From Candidatus Cryptobacteroides excrementipullorum (GTDB taxonomy: Bacteria > Bacteroidota > Bacteroidia > Bacteroidales > UBA932): a DNA stretch of 64,000 nucleotides. A program made the position numbers and the translations under genes. The notes below the pieces were generated by a model. It did not search any database and was not told where the DNA came from. It worked only from the letters and a program-made list of their open reading frames with translations. Location of the stretch: assembly GCA_017695065.1 (NCBI GenBank), contig JADILZ010000046.1, forward strand, positions 1 through 64,000, written 5' to 3'. Below are positions 17,804-27,107 of the stretch, piece by piece. The first letter of the stretch is position 1, and each line of letters begins with the position of its first letter.

Positions 17804-20800
17804 ATGAAAAAGACGACCATTACAGCAGTTTTCATCATCCTTGTCATAACAGGCTTATTCCCCGTCCATGCCCTTGCCACGCCGGGCTGCTATGTAAGGA
17901 CCAATGCCGACGGGCTCTCCAACAGCAGCATTACCTGCATGTACCAGGATTCGCTGGACAGGCTATGGATAGGGACATGGGACGGGCTCAATGTATATGA
18001 TTCCCATGAATTCTGGGTATGGCAGCACGAGCCGGATGACGACAATACAATATCAAACAACGTCATTCGCGGCATTGCCGAACAGGATGGAGGAATAATG
18101 TGGATCGCTACGGATTACGGGATAAACAGGATCGACACCAGAAACAGTATCGTGGAAAGGTTCTATCTGGGATATGAACACCGCAACCCCACTGAAGAAA
18201 AGACTTTCAGCGTGACAGTGTCGGATGAAGGAGAAGTGTTCTGTGCGGCAAAGGACTGGGGCATTGCTTTCTACAACAGCACTTCCGGCAGGATGGAGGC
18301 CGTAAATATTCCCGGGATAAGCACGTCAGACATTGCCGGAATCTACTGCGGTGGGAAAGGCAGGCTCATCCTCATATCCGTAAACGGCTCTGCGGCACTT
18401 GTCAGGTATACATTCCCTGAGCCAGGCAAAATAGACATAATAGAGAAGTCGGACATGCTCCCCGGAACCACAATATACTGCCTGTCTGTCTGCAGGGATA
18501 TACTGTATATGCTTACAACGGACAATGAAATGCTCCGTTATGATACCGTCACCTCCACATTCACAGACAGGATACATGTCCCGGTCAAAGGCAAGGTCAA
18601 AGCCGTGGCAGAATTGGACGGAGGACGGGTGGCCCTGGGATTCGACTCCAGGGGAGTTTGCACGCTGGAGCCAGACACAGGAGCCCTGGACTGGATTCCC
18701 GAGCTCTCCGACATCAACATATTCTCCATGTACTACGGCTCGCAGGACATTCTATGGATAGGTACAGACGGCCAGGGTCTCTGGGCATTCTACGAAGATC
18801 CGTTCAAGATGGACAAGATGACATATCTGCAGATGTCCGGGACAAGCACTAGGTATCCTGTACGTACATTCTACAAGGACAACATGGGGAACCTTTTCAC
18901 CGGCACGAAAGGAAACGGGATACTCGTGACCCGCGGCGGGAAGAGGGTCAGGTCGTACAGCACATCTGACGGGCTGGGGAACAACTCCGTATATGCACTC
19001 ACAGGATGGGAAGACGGAGACATACTCGTCGGACACGACGGGAAAGGCATAAATGTGATTTCAGGGAAGACAGGAGCCGTATCAAGAATCATCCCTGACA
19101 AGGACAATGACTTCGGCTCTGTCTACAACTTCCTGAAAGACGACACCACAGGCTATCTGTGGATGGGGACATCCGGGTACGGGCTTGTAAAGGCCAAAAT
19201 AGAAAAGACATCCGGAGAATACCGCATTTCCGACATCAGGAAATACACCAGCAACCCGAAGGAATACACATCCATAAACAACAATGTGGTCCAGGCCCTT
19301 GTACAGGAAGGTGACAGCGTCCTTTGGGTAGGGACACGAGGTGGCGGGCTCAACAGGCTTGACCTCAGAACCGGCAATTTCACCCACTATACAGTGGACA
19401 CAGGGGACAACCCCATCAGCAGCAATGACATACTGTCTCTGCATATAAGCAGAAACGGGACATTGTGGGCCGGGACAAGCTACGGTCTGAACAGGCTGGT
19501 ATCATATTCGGACGGAGCCTGTTCATTCAAGTCTATAACGACACGTGACGGACTGCACAACAACACCATACACGGCATCGAAGAAGACCACGCCGGGAAA
19601 CTTTGGCTAGGGACCAGCCAGGGACTTTCCGTATATGAGCCCAACTCCGGAAAAATCACCAATTACTACAATGACGACAAACTCCAGGACAACGAGTACT
19701 CTGACGGGGCATGCTACGCAGACGACAGCGGACTCCTGTATTTCGGTGGCATAAACGGGTTCAACTGGTTCAATCCGGAAAGCATCCAGCCGAGGAGCTT
19801 CGAGCCTGAAGTCCTTATCAGCAGAGTGACGCTCAGCCAGGATCCCGATACCGATATCATGGACAATTCCGGCACTATCACACTCCGGCACAATGAAAAC
19901 TTCTTCAACATATATTTCACTGCCCTTGAATATATTAACAACAGCAACTGCGAATACTCCTACATTCTCGAAGGGTTCAGCGGCGACTGGGTCCAGGCCG
20001 GCACATCACATTCAGCATCATTTACAAATGTTCCACCCGGCAAATACACATTCAAGGTACGGAGCACCAACGGAGACAAAGTGTGGAGCGGAAAGACAAC
20101 ATCCATAAAAATAAGGATAATGCCTCCATGGTGGGCGACAGTGTGGGCATATATAGCCTATACGATAATAATTGTCGTAGCCATTTTCCTGATACAGACC
20201 GCCATAAACATGAGGATGAAACAGAAGCACCGTCTGGAACTTGAGTCCCTCAAACGCAGACAGCTTGCCCAGACATATGAGGCAAAACTGAGATTCTTCA
20301 CAAATATCGCCCACGAATTCACCACCCCTCTCACTCTGATATGCGGCCCTATAGAGCAGATAATGAACGAGTACAAGCTGCCTGCCAAAGTGGAGAAGTA
20401 CAACAGGATAATACTCAACAATGCCGAAAGGATGCTACGCCTTATCCAGGAGCTCATTGAATTCCGCAAAGCAGATACTGGAAACCAGAAGCCGCAGTAC
20501 AGCAAAGTTGACCTGACCGAGATGATAATGACCATCATCGACAATTTCTCTGAGATGAAAGAGGAGAAACAGATAACCATGGAAACATCAATAGGACAGG
20601 GAATGTCAGTAGTGACCGACCACAACGCCATGGAAAAGATACTGTACAACCTGATCTCCAATGCATACAAATACACTCCGGACGGAGGTAATATCAGCAT
20701 CTGCGCCGGAACGGGGCCTGATGGCATAACAATATCAGTAAAAAATTCCGGAAAAGGGATTAAGCCGGAGCATCTGGGGCAGGTTTTTGACAGGTTTGTG

Positions 20801-21844
20801 ATTCTGGACAACTATGAATACCGTGCGAGCAAAGGCAAGACTCTACGTAACGGGATAGGCATGGCTCTGGTATCAAGCCTTGTAAAAATGCTTTCAGGAG
20901 AAATAAAAGTGGCAAGCGAACAGGGTAAATACACCATGTTCACAGTCACACTCCCTCATGTCGGGGAAGAGATGGCAAGCACAACTGCTGCTCCGGACAT
21001 GCGTCAGGATATAAAGCCTGCCGCCGAATTGCTTCAGGAAGAAGACGAAAGGCTTCAGAGCAACACCCAGCAGGCCAACGGGAAAAAGAGCATCATGGTA
21101 GTTGATGACGAAGCACAGATACGGGATCTGGTGGCAGACATACTCGGTTACGAATACAGAATAATACAGGCCCGGGATGGAAAAGATGCACTGGAAAAGC
21201 TGAAAGACGGCATACCTGACCTGGTGATATCAGACCTGAATATGCCTAACATGAATGGCACAGAATTATTGAAACATCTGAAAGCCAACGAGATAACCAA
21301 ATTTATCCCTGTTATTTTCCTGGCCTTCAAGACTGATATAGGGGAAGAAATCGAAACCTATGAAATGGGAAGCGAGGTCTTCATCCCGAAACCGTTTTAC
21401 CCGAAGCATCTCAAAGCCGTGGTACACAGAATACTGGACAGCAGGTCAATGTTGAAGGACTATTACAATTCCGCCATATCCTCCAGTGACATATATGACG
21501 GGACTACAGTGGATGCAGAGGGCAAGAAGTTCCTTATGCAGATGACCGCAATAATAGAGGAAAACATCACTGATGAAAACCTATCACCGAACATGATCTG
21601 TGAAAAGATGACCACAAGCAGGATGCAGCTGTACAGAAAACTTAAAGAACTGACGCAGCAGACCCCGAGCGAATTCATCAGGAACATAAAGCTCGAGCAC
21701 GCCGCCCATCTCCTCAAGACTACAAAGCTGACCGTGCAGGAAGTGATGTTCAGTTCCGGGTTCAACAACAAATCTTACTTCTACAGGGAATTCGCCGGGA
21801 AATACATGATGTCGCCGAAGGAATACCGGAAAGGCAACCAGTAG
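17804..21844 (+). CDS. Hybrid two-component system regulator (HTCS)
   Basis: A one-protein sensor, kinase and regulator of the kind that controls PULs in Bacteroidota. The order is signal peptide; two periplasmic propellers of Reg_prop repeats (DSLDRLWIGTWDGL and similar, about residues 30-690); Y_Y_Y domain (about 695-770); one TM helix (about 777-800); HisKA with H837 in NIAHEFTTPL; HATPase with N-box NLISNAYKYTPDGG; receiver with D1144 in ISDLNMP; and an AraC-type HTH (about 1250-1345, MTTSRMQLYRKLKELTQQTPSEFI). I chose ATG 17804 because MKKTTITAVFIILVI is a clean signal peptide and a -7 element lies between it and the ORF-track start. In the receiver the usual LTAK is LAFK, so the switch Thr is Ala1174. 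It stands divergent from operon 1 and upstream of operon 2, and is the likely activator of both and of operon 3. Confidence 0.94.
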   Translation: MKKTTITAVFIILVITGLFPVHALATPGCYVRTNADGLSNSSITCMYQDSLDRLWIGTWDGLNVYDSHEFWVWQHEPDDDNTISNNVIRGIAEQDGGIMWIATDYGINRIDTRNSIVERFYLGYEHRNPTEEKTFSVTVSDEGEVFCAAKDWGIAFYNSTSGRMEAVNIPGISTSDIAGIYCGGKGRLILISVNGSAALVRYTFPEPGKIDIIEKSDMLPGTTIYCLSVCRDILYMLTTDNEMLRYDTVTSTFTDRIHVPVKGKVKAVAELDGGRVALGFDSRGVCTLEPDTGALDWIPELSDINIFSMYYGSQDILWIGTDGQGLWAFYEDPFKMDKMTYLQMSGTSTRYPVRTFYKDNMGNLFTGTKGNGILVTRGGKRVRSYSTSDGLGNNSVYALTGWEDGDILVGHDGKGINVISGKTGAVSRIIPDKDNDFGSVYNFLKDDTTGYLWMGTSGYGLVKAKIEKTSGEYRISDIRKYTSNPKEYTSINNNVVQALVQEGDSVLWVGTRGGGLNRLDLRTGNFTHYTVDTGDNPISSNDILSLHISRNGTLWAGTSYGLNRLVSYSDGACSFKSITTRDGLHNNTIHGIEEDHAGKLWLGTSQGLSVYEPNSGKITNYYNDDKLQDNEYSDGACYADDSGLLYFGGINGFNWFNPESIQPRSFEPEVLISRVTLSQDPDTDIMDNSGTITLRHNENFFNIYFTALEYINNSNCEYSYILEGFSGDWVQAGTSHSASFTNVPPGKYTFKVRSTNGDKVWSGKTTSIKIRIMPPWWATVWAYIAYTIIIVVAIFLIQTAINMRMKQKHRLELESLKRRQLAQTYEAKLRFFTNIAHEFTTPLTLICGPIEQIMNEYKLPAKVEKYNRIILNNAERMLRLIQELIEFRKADTGNQKPQYSKVDLTEMIMTIIDNFSEMKEEKQITMETSIGQGMSVVTDHNAMEKILYNLISNAYKYTPDGGNISICAGTGPDGITISVKNSGKGIKPEHLGQVFDRFVILDNYEYRASKGKTLRNGIGMALVSSLVKMLSGEIKVASEQGKYTMFTVTLPHVGEEMASTTAAPDMRQDIKPAAELLQEEDERLQSNTQQANGKKSIMVVDDEAQIRDLVADILGYEYRIIQARDGKDALEKLKDGIPDLVISDLNMPNMNGTELLKHLKANEITKFIPVIFLAFKTDIGEEIETYEMGSEVFIPKPFYPKHLKAVVHRILDSRSMLKDYYNSAISSSDIYDGTTVDAEGKKFLMQMTAIIEENITDENLSPNMICEKMTTSRMQLYRKLKELTQQTPSEFIRNIKLEHAAHLLKTTKLTVQEVMFSSGFNNKSYFYREFAGKYMMSPKEYRKGNQ

Positions 21845-21865
21845 GCCGTGAGGAAATGCTGCCAG

Positions 21866-21920
21866 TATACTTATTTGAAAGAATAAGATACCGCTTTATG
21901 GATAGCCGGAGTTAATTTTG
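21866..21920 (+). promoter_or_regulatory. Shared promoter/operator element, copy C (operon 2)
   Basis: On the plus strand: TATACTTATTTG (21866-21877), 13 nt, CC, 20 nt, then -7 element TAATTTTG (21913-21920) followed by C. Spacing is the same as copies A and B. CAGTATACTT is shared base for base with copy B. It lies 28 nt before the ATG of the MFS gene. Confidence 0.72.
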
Positions 21921-21921
21921 C

Positions 21922-21940
21922 TGGCATGATAATCATGCCA
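21922..21940 (+). promoter_or_regulatory. Palindrome at the start of operon 2 mRNA
   Basis: TGGCATGAT-A-ATCATGCCA is a 9+9 inverted repeat with one central base. It begins 2 nt after the -7 element and ends 8 nt before the MFS ATG, so it covers the expected transcription start. It could be a repressor operator, giving this operon a second control not seen at copies A and B. Confidence 0.45.
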
Positions 21941-21948
21941 TATAATAA

Positions 21949-23253
21949 ATGAACACTCTATCCAAATCCAAGAAATCATCAGGCTTTGCAGGAAAAGCGT
22001 TTTCAGAAATACGGCATTTCCGCACGTATCCGCACAACATGCAGGTCCTGCTGATAACGAATATGCTGTATGCCTTCGTCCTTCCTGTCGTGGAATTGTT
22101 CGTGGGGACATATATAATAAGGAACAGCTCCGAGATGGCATACGTAATCGGCTACCAGCTGGCCGTATATTCAGGAATCCCCCTCACATTCCTCGTCAAC
22201 GGATTCCTGATGAAAAAGATCAAGATAACATGGCTCTATGCTTTCGGTATGCTTCTGAGCGGAATCTCCATGGCAGTCATGATGTCCCTGGAAACACTTG
22301 ACCTTGGAGGCATCGTCATGGCCGGCCTTATAATGGGCATGTCATACGGATTCTTCTGGGCAAACAGGGATTTCCTTGCGCTCAATTCCACGAATGACGG
22401 AAACAGGAACTACTATTACGGTCTCGAAAGTTTCTTCAACACAATGGCGAGCGTGATAGTCCCTTATGTTATAGGCCTGTTTCTTGGGGCGGCTGCGGAC
22501 AAGGGAATCCTGGGAGGAGACATCGACCTTGCATACAAGATTGTCACATTGTGCGTATTCGTGCTCACCATCATGGCATCATGCGTATTGTCCCGCGGGA
22601 AATTCCCCAAACCGGAAAACCGGAAATTCATTTATTTCCGGTTCGACAAACTGTGGAACCGTATGATGGGGCTTGCCGGTCTGAAAGGCATAGCGCAGGG
22701 TTACATTGTAACCGCACCGTCCATGCTCGTGATGACCTTCGTAGGGAATGAATCTACCCTCGGAGTGCTGCAGTCGATAAGTGCCATAGTATCTGCTGTG
22801 CTCCTGTATATCCTTGGCAGGTTCACCTCTCCCAAACACAGAATATGGATATTCTCCGCCGGCCTTCTGCTGTTCGCCCTCGGAGGGGCATTCAACACTG
22901 TGCTCTACTCGGCCACAGGCGTTATCGCGTTCATGCTCTGCCTTGTGCTCGCACGGCCTCTTATGGACATGGGGTATTTCCCTATACAGATGAGGGTCAT
23001 AGACTATGTAAGCCGGAAAGAGAAGCGCAGCTCCTATACCTACATTTTCGTGCATGAACTCGGGCTGTACATCGGCCGGTTCTTCGGATGCGGGCTGTTC
23101 ATCGTCATCACACTGCTCATATCGGATGTTGTGGCCTTGAGATATACCATCCTGATAATAGGAGTGATACAACTGCTCTCCATTGCCGTGGCCTTACATA
23201 TCACGAAGTATCTCGACAAAGCGGAGCAGGGTGTGGAACCACGTGCGCTGTAA
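21949..23253 (+). CDS. MFS transporter, putative sugar importer
   Basis: A 434-residue inner-membrane protein with about 12 hydrophobic helices in two halves and no signal peptide. It belongs to the major facilitator superfamily by overall pattern, for example the segments MLYAFVLPVVELFVGTYII, GLIMGMSYGFFWANRDFLA and VLARPLMDMGYFPIQMRVID. It is the first gene of operon 2, 28 nt before a GH92 alpha-mannosidase, which suggests it imports the released mannose or a small mannoside. Transport substrate and direction are inferences from context. The basic, Ser/Lys-rich first 15 residues are cytoplasmic. There are no signs of truncation. Confidence 0.82.
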   Translation: MNTLSKSKKSSGFAGKAFSEIRHFRTYPHNMQVLLITNMLYAFVLPVVELFVGTYIIRNSSEMAYVIGYQLAVYSGIPLTFLVNGFLMKKIKITWLYAFGMLLSGISMAVMMSLETLDLGGIVMAGLIMGMSYGFFWANRDFLALNSTNDGNRNYYYGLESFFNTMASVIVPYVIGLFLGAAADKGILGGDIDLAYKIVTLCVFVLTIMASCVLSRGKFPKPENRKFIYFRFDKLWNRMMGLAGLKGIAQGYIVTAPSMLVMTFVGNESTLGVLQSISAIVSAVLLYILGRFTSPKHRIWIFSAGLLLFALGGAFNTVLYSATGVIAFMLCLVLARPLMDMGYFPIQMRVIDYVSRKEKRSSYTYIFVHELGLYIGRFFGCGLFIVITLLISDVVALRYTILIIGVIQLLSIAVALHITKYLDKAEQGVEPRAL

Positions 23254-23281
23254 TCTGAGAACATCATAAACAATAACCAAT

Positions 23282-25570
23282 ATGAAGAAAATCGGGAAAA
23301 TTATCTTTACGGTGATGGCTGTACTGTCACCGTTTGCCGGTATTGCACAGGAAAAAGACCTTGTACAATACGTGAACACCAGGCAAGGCACCGATTCCAG
23401 ATTCGAGATGAGCCGGGGCAACACCTATCCGGCCACGGGTATGCCCTTCGGAGTACATCTATGGTCTCCTCAGACCGGAAAGAACGGCGAGGGATGGAAA
23501 TACCAGTGGTCCGAGGACAAGATCCGGGGCTTCTGCCAGTCCCACCAGTGCAGTCCGTGGATGAGCGACTATGCGGTCTATTCGCTCATGCCGATGAGCG
23601 GTGAACTTCAGGTAGACCAGGACGAACGTGCCGAGAAATTCAGTCATGACAATGAAATCGGAAAGCCGAATTACTACAAAGTGACGTTCGACAGCGGGGT
23701 CACTACCGAAATAGCCCCTACAGAACGTGGCGCACACATGAGATTCTCATATCCTTCAGGAGAACCTGCCTATCTGGTGCTGGATGGCTACACACATTCG
23801 GCCGGCATCGACATAGACCCTGAAAAGAGGCAGATCTCAGGATGGGTGGACAATTACAGATTCCTGAACCAGCCGGACGGGTTCCGCTGCTGGTTCGTCA
23901 TACAGTTCGACAAGCCGTTTGAAGAGTACGGCCTGTGGGAAAACAGGAACAATTCACTTATGCCGGGGAAGGCCGAAGGCGAAGGGGAAGGCTACGGCGC
24001 ATATGTGAGATTCAAGCCAGGGACGAAAGTGCAGGCAAAGGCCGCATCCTCATACATCAGTCAGGAACAGGCCGAGCTCACTCTGAGCCAGGAGCTCGGG
24101 AAAGACAGGAAGCTGGAAGACACGAAACAGCGCGGATTCGAGACCTGGAACAAGCTCCTCAACAGAGTGCTGGTGGAAGGCGGCACGGAGGAGCAGCTGA
24201 GGACATTCTACTCATGCCTTTTCAGGGCAAACCTATTCTCCCGCAAGTTCTATGAAATCAAGGAGAACGGGGAGCCGTACTACTACAGCCCGTACGACGG
24301 GAAAGTGCATGACGGCTACATGTACACTGTCAACGGCTTCTGGGACACTTTCCGCTCACAGTTTCCTCTCACATGCATCCTTCACCCGACCATGCAGGGA
24401 CGCTATATGGTGGCGCTTCTTGACGCCCAGCAGCAGTGCGGCTGGCTGCCTTCATGGTCCAACCCAGGAGAGACAGGAGGCATGATAGGCAACCACGCCA
24501 TCTCACTCCTGGCTGACGCATGGGCAAAAGGCATACGCACATTCAACCCGCAGAGAGCCCTTGAGGCATACGCACACGAGGCTATGAACAAAGGGCCGTG
24601 GGGAGGGGCCAACGGAAGGGTACTCCCGCAGGACTATTTCTGCCGCGGTTATGTACCTTATCCTGAATCCGGAGGATCCACGGCCCAGACACTGGAATAT
24701 GCATACGACGACTTCTGCGGATACCAGCTCGCGAAAATGACAGGCAACAGATTCTACGAGGACATATTCGCCCGCCAGATGTACAACTACCGCAATGTAT
24801 TTGACAGCAGTACAGGGTTCATGAGAGGGCGCGGACGCGACGGGAAATGGATGGAGCCATTCGACCCTCTGGCATGGGGCGGCCCGTACTGTGAAGGGAA
24901 CGCATGGCATTACAACTGGTCAGTTTTCCATGATGTCCAGGGCCTTATCGACCTGTATGGCAGCAATGAAAAATTCATTGCAAAACTCGACTCGGTGTTC
25001 ATGATGCCGAGCACCATAGTACCCGGCACATACGGCGGAATCATCCACGAGATGGCGGAAATGGAGCTTGCGGGCATGGGACAGTATGCGCACGGCAACC
25101 AGCCTATCCAGCACATGCCATACCTTTACTGCTATGCCGGAGAGCCGTGGAAGACCCAGTACTGGGTGCGCCAGATAATGGACAGGCTATACAACTCCGG
25201 AGAGAAAGGCTTCCCTGGAGACGAGGACCAGGGCGGGATGTCATCATGGTACGTCCTGAGCGCCATGGGAATCTACTCAGTATGCCCGGGAACAGACGAA
25301 TACGTGATCGGAAGCCCGATATTCCGGAAAGTGACCATCACACTCGAGAACGGCAATAAATTCACTATCTTCGCGGAGAACAACAGCCCGGAGAACGTCT
25401 ACATCCAGTCAGCAGACCTCAACGGCATGGAGCTCGACAAGAACTATATCACCTACGGAGACATAAATGCCGGAGGAGAGCTCCACCTGGTGATGGGGGA
25501 CACGCCTGCAAAAGACAGGTGCACATCCAGATATGCAGCCCCGTTCTCTCTGTCAAAAAGGGATAAATGA
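23282..25570 (+). CDS. GH92 alpha-mannosidase (operon 2)
   Basis: A secreted GH92 exo-alpha-mannosidase, Ca2+-dependent and inverting in characterised members. It has a signal peptide (1-22, ending GIAQ), N-terminal beta-sandwich (VQYVNTRQGTD, NTYPATGMPFG) and an (alpha/alpha)6 barrel. The expected acid is E538 in CEGNAWHYNW, and the base region is D647/D649 in GDEDQGGMSSWYVLS. The +1 subsite stretch reads GNQPIQHMPYLY, with Gln where the two other GH92 proteins of the window have Glu (NEP). This suggests a different linkage preference. At 762 residues it is typical of the family. It follows the MFS gene by 28 nt and overlaps the GH43 start by 4 nt (ATGA). Confidence 0.93.
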   Translation: MKKIGKIIFTVMAVLSPFAGIAQEKDLVQYVNTRQGTDSRFEMSRGNTYPATGMPFGVHLWSPQTGKNGEGWKYQWSEDKIRGFCQSHQCSPWMSDYAVYSLMPMSGELQVDQDERAEKFSHDNEIGKPNYYKVTFDSGVTTEIAPTERGAHMRFSYPSGEPAYLVLDGYTHSAGIDIDPEKRQISGWVDNYRFLNQPDGFRCWFVIQFDKPFEEYGLWENRNNSLMPGKAEGEGEGYGAYVRFKPGTKVQAKAASSYISQEQAELTLSQELGKDRKLEDTKQRGFETWNKLLNRVLVEGGTEEQLRTFYSCLFRANLFSRKFYEIKENGEPYYYSPYDGKVHDGYMYTVNGFWDTFRSQFPLTCILHPTMQGRYMVALLDAQQQCGWLPSWSNPGETGGMIGNHAISLLADAWAKGIRTFNPQRALEAYAHEAMNKGPWGGANGRVLPQDYFCRGYVPYPESGGSTAQTLEYAYDDFCGYQLAKMTGNRFYEDIFARQMYNYRNVFDSSTGFMRGRGRDGKWMEPFDPLAWGGPYCEGNAWHYNWSVFHDVQGLIDLYGSNEKFIAKLDSVFMMPSTIVPGTYGGIIHEMAEMELAGMGQYAHGNQPIQHMPYLYCYAGEPWKTQYWVRQIMDRLYNSGEKGFPGDEDQGGMSSWYVLSAMGIYSVCPGTDEYVIGSPIFRKVTITLENGNKFTIFAENNSPENVYIQSADLNGMELDKNYITYGDINAGGELHLVMGDTPAKDRCTSRYAAPFSLSKRDK

Positions 25571-27105
25571 CAATGTTAAAGACTTGTATTGCAATGGCCT
25601 TTCTCCTGTCCCTGGCAGAAGACTGCGGACAGGAGAAAGGTTTTTTCGAGAATCCCGTGATACGGGGAGACATGGCCGACCCGAGCATCATCCGTATCGG
25701 GGACGACTACTATGCTACAGGGACATCATCCGAGTGGGCTCCTTACTATCCTCTGTACAGATCCGGGGACATGGTCAACTGGAAGCAGGTCGGACATGTA
25801 TTCGATACAAAGCCGGAATGGACGAGCAATTCTTTCTGGGCCCCGGAACTCTTCTGCCATGACGGGAAGGTCTATTGCTATTATACTGCCAGACAGAAAA
25901 GCACCGGAATCTCCTATATCGGTGTGGCTGTGGCGGATTCCCCGGAGGAAGGATTCACTGACTGCGGCCCGGTGGTGACATTCGGGAACGAGGCGATAGA
26001 CGCTTTCGTGTTTGAGGACAAAGGGGAACTTTACATCAGCTGGAAGGCATATGGTCTGGACAAACGTCCGATAGAGCTCCTGTGCAGCCGCCTGTCTGAC
26101 GACGGACTGCGTATGGAGGGAGAGGTATTCTCACTCCTTAAAGACGACCAGAGAATCGGCATGGAGGGACAGTGCATATTCAAGCATGGAGGATATTACT
26201 ATCTCATATACTCCGCCCACTCGTGCTGCGGACGGGGAAGCGACTATGACGTTTATGTAGCAAGGGCAACCGACTTCAAGGGCCCTTATGAGAAATTCTC
26301 CGGCAATCCGATACTCCATGGAGGGATAGGTGATTTCCAGGCCTGCGGGCACGGCACCGTGGTGGCAGTCCCGGACGGCCGCATGTTCTACCTCTGCCAT
26401 GCATATCTGGCCGGAGACGGGTTCTGCACAGGGAGACAGCCGGTCCTGCATGAACTCGAGATCACAGGGGACGGATGGCCGAGGTTCAAGACAGGGAGTG
26501 TGGCGATGAAAATACAGCCCGCCCCATTCAAAGGTACCGTGCAGAAAGTGGAGGACGAATTCCATGACAGCTTCAACGGGAAAGAACTGAAAAAGGAATG
26601 GTCCTGGAACTACACCTATGCGGATATATCAGCCGCACTGGAGGGCGGGTCGCTGATTCTCTCCGGCACTCCCCTTGCGGGCAACATGTACGGAACAGCC
26701 TTGTGTGTCAGGGCGCAAGAGCCGGATTTCGTATTCGAGGCCGGAATCGGGCAGACAGACCGGGAACTTAAAGGGCTGACCCTTTACGGAGACAGCGGCA
26801 ACATGGCCGTATGGGGATACCGGGACGGAAAGCTTGTGATGGACGTCATCATGGACGGGAAAGAGACCGTCCTGTTCTCCACTCCATGGGAAGGTCCGGC
26901 ACACCTGAGAATGGCGGTCGACGCAGGGACGGTCACCGGGATATGGTGGAGCCGGGACGGAAAAGAATGGCATTCCCCGGAGAACCTCTCACTGGATGTG
27001 ACAGGGCTTGAAAGATGGGACAGAGTGCAACGGCCCGGACTGATATACTGCGGAGGTCCGGACGGGCACGCGGAATTCGATTATTTCAGAATATCATACA
27101 GATAG
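25567..27105 (+). CDS. GH43 glycosidase with C-terminal concanavalin-like domain
   Basis: A GH43 five-bladed propeller glycosidase, a family mostly of xylosidases, arabinofuranosidases and some galactosidases. The three catalytic carboxylates are in place: D38 (ADPSIIR), D145 (AIDAFVFEDKGELYISW) and E200 (GMEGQCIFKHGGYYYLIYS). After about residue 330 a beta-sandwich follows (DSFNGKELKKEWSWNY, LTLYGDSGNMAVWGY), like the C-terminal module of GH43 beta-xylosidases. The N-terminus is hydrophobic and probably a signal peptide (MTMLKTCIAMAFLLSLAEDCGQ), possibly a lipoprotein signal at the Cys. It is coupled to GH92 by a 4-nt overlap, with the sulfatase 2 nt downstream. Sugar specificity is not decided by the sequence. 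Confidence 0.87.
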   Translation: MTMLKTCIAMAFLLSLAEDCGQEKGFFENPVIRGDMADPSIIRIGDDYYATGTSSEWAPYYPLYRSGDMVNWKQVGHVFDTKPEWTSNSFWAPELFCHDGKVYCYYTARQKSTGISYIGVAVADSPEEGFTDCGPVVTFGNEAIDAFVFEDKGELYISWKAYGLDKRPIELLCSRLSDDGLRMEGEVFSLLKDDQRIGMEGQCIFKHGGYYYLIYSAHSCCGRGSDYDVYVARATDFKGPYEKFSGNPILHGGIGDFQACGHGTVVAVPDGRMFYLCHAYLAGDGFCTGRQPVLHELEITGDGWPRFKTGSVAMKIQPAPFKGTVQKVEDEFHDSFNGKELKKEWSWNYTYADISAALEGGSLILSGTPLAGNMYGTALCVRAQEPDFVFEAGIGQTDRELKGLTLYGDSGNMAVWGYRDGKLVMDVIMDGKETVLFSTPWEGPAHLRMAVDAGTVTGIWWSRDGKEWHSPENLSLDVTGLERWDRVQRPGLIYCGGPDGHAEFDYFRISYR

Positions 27106-27107
27106 AC

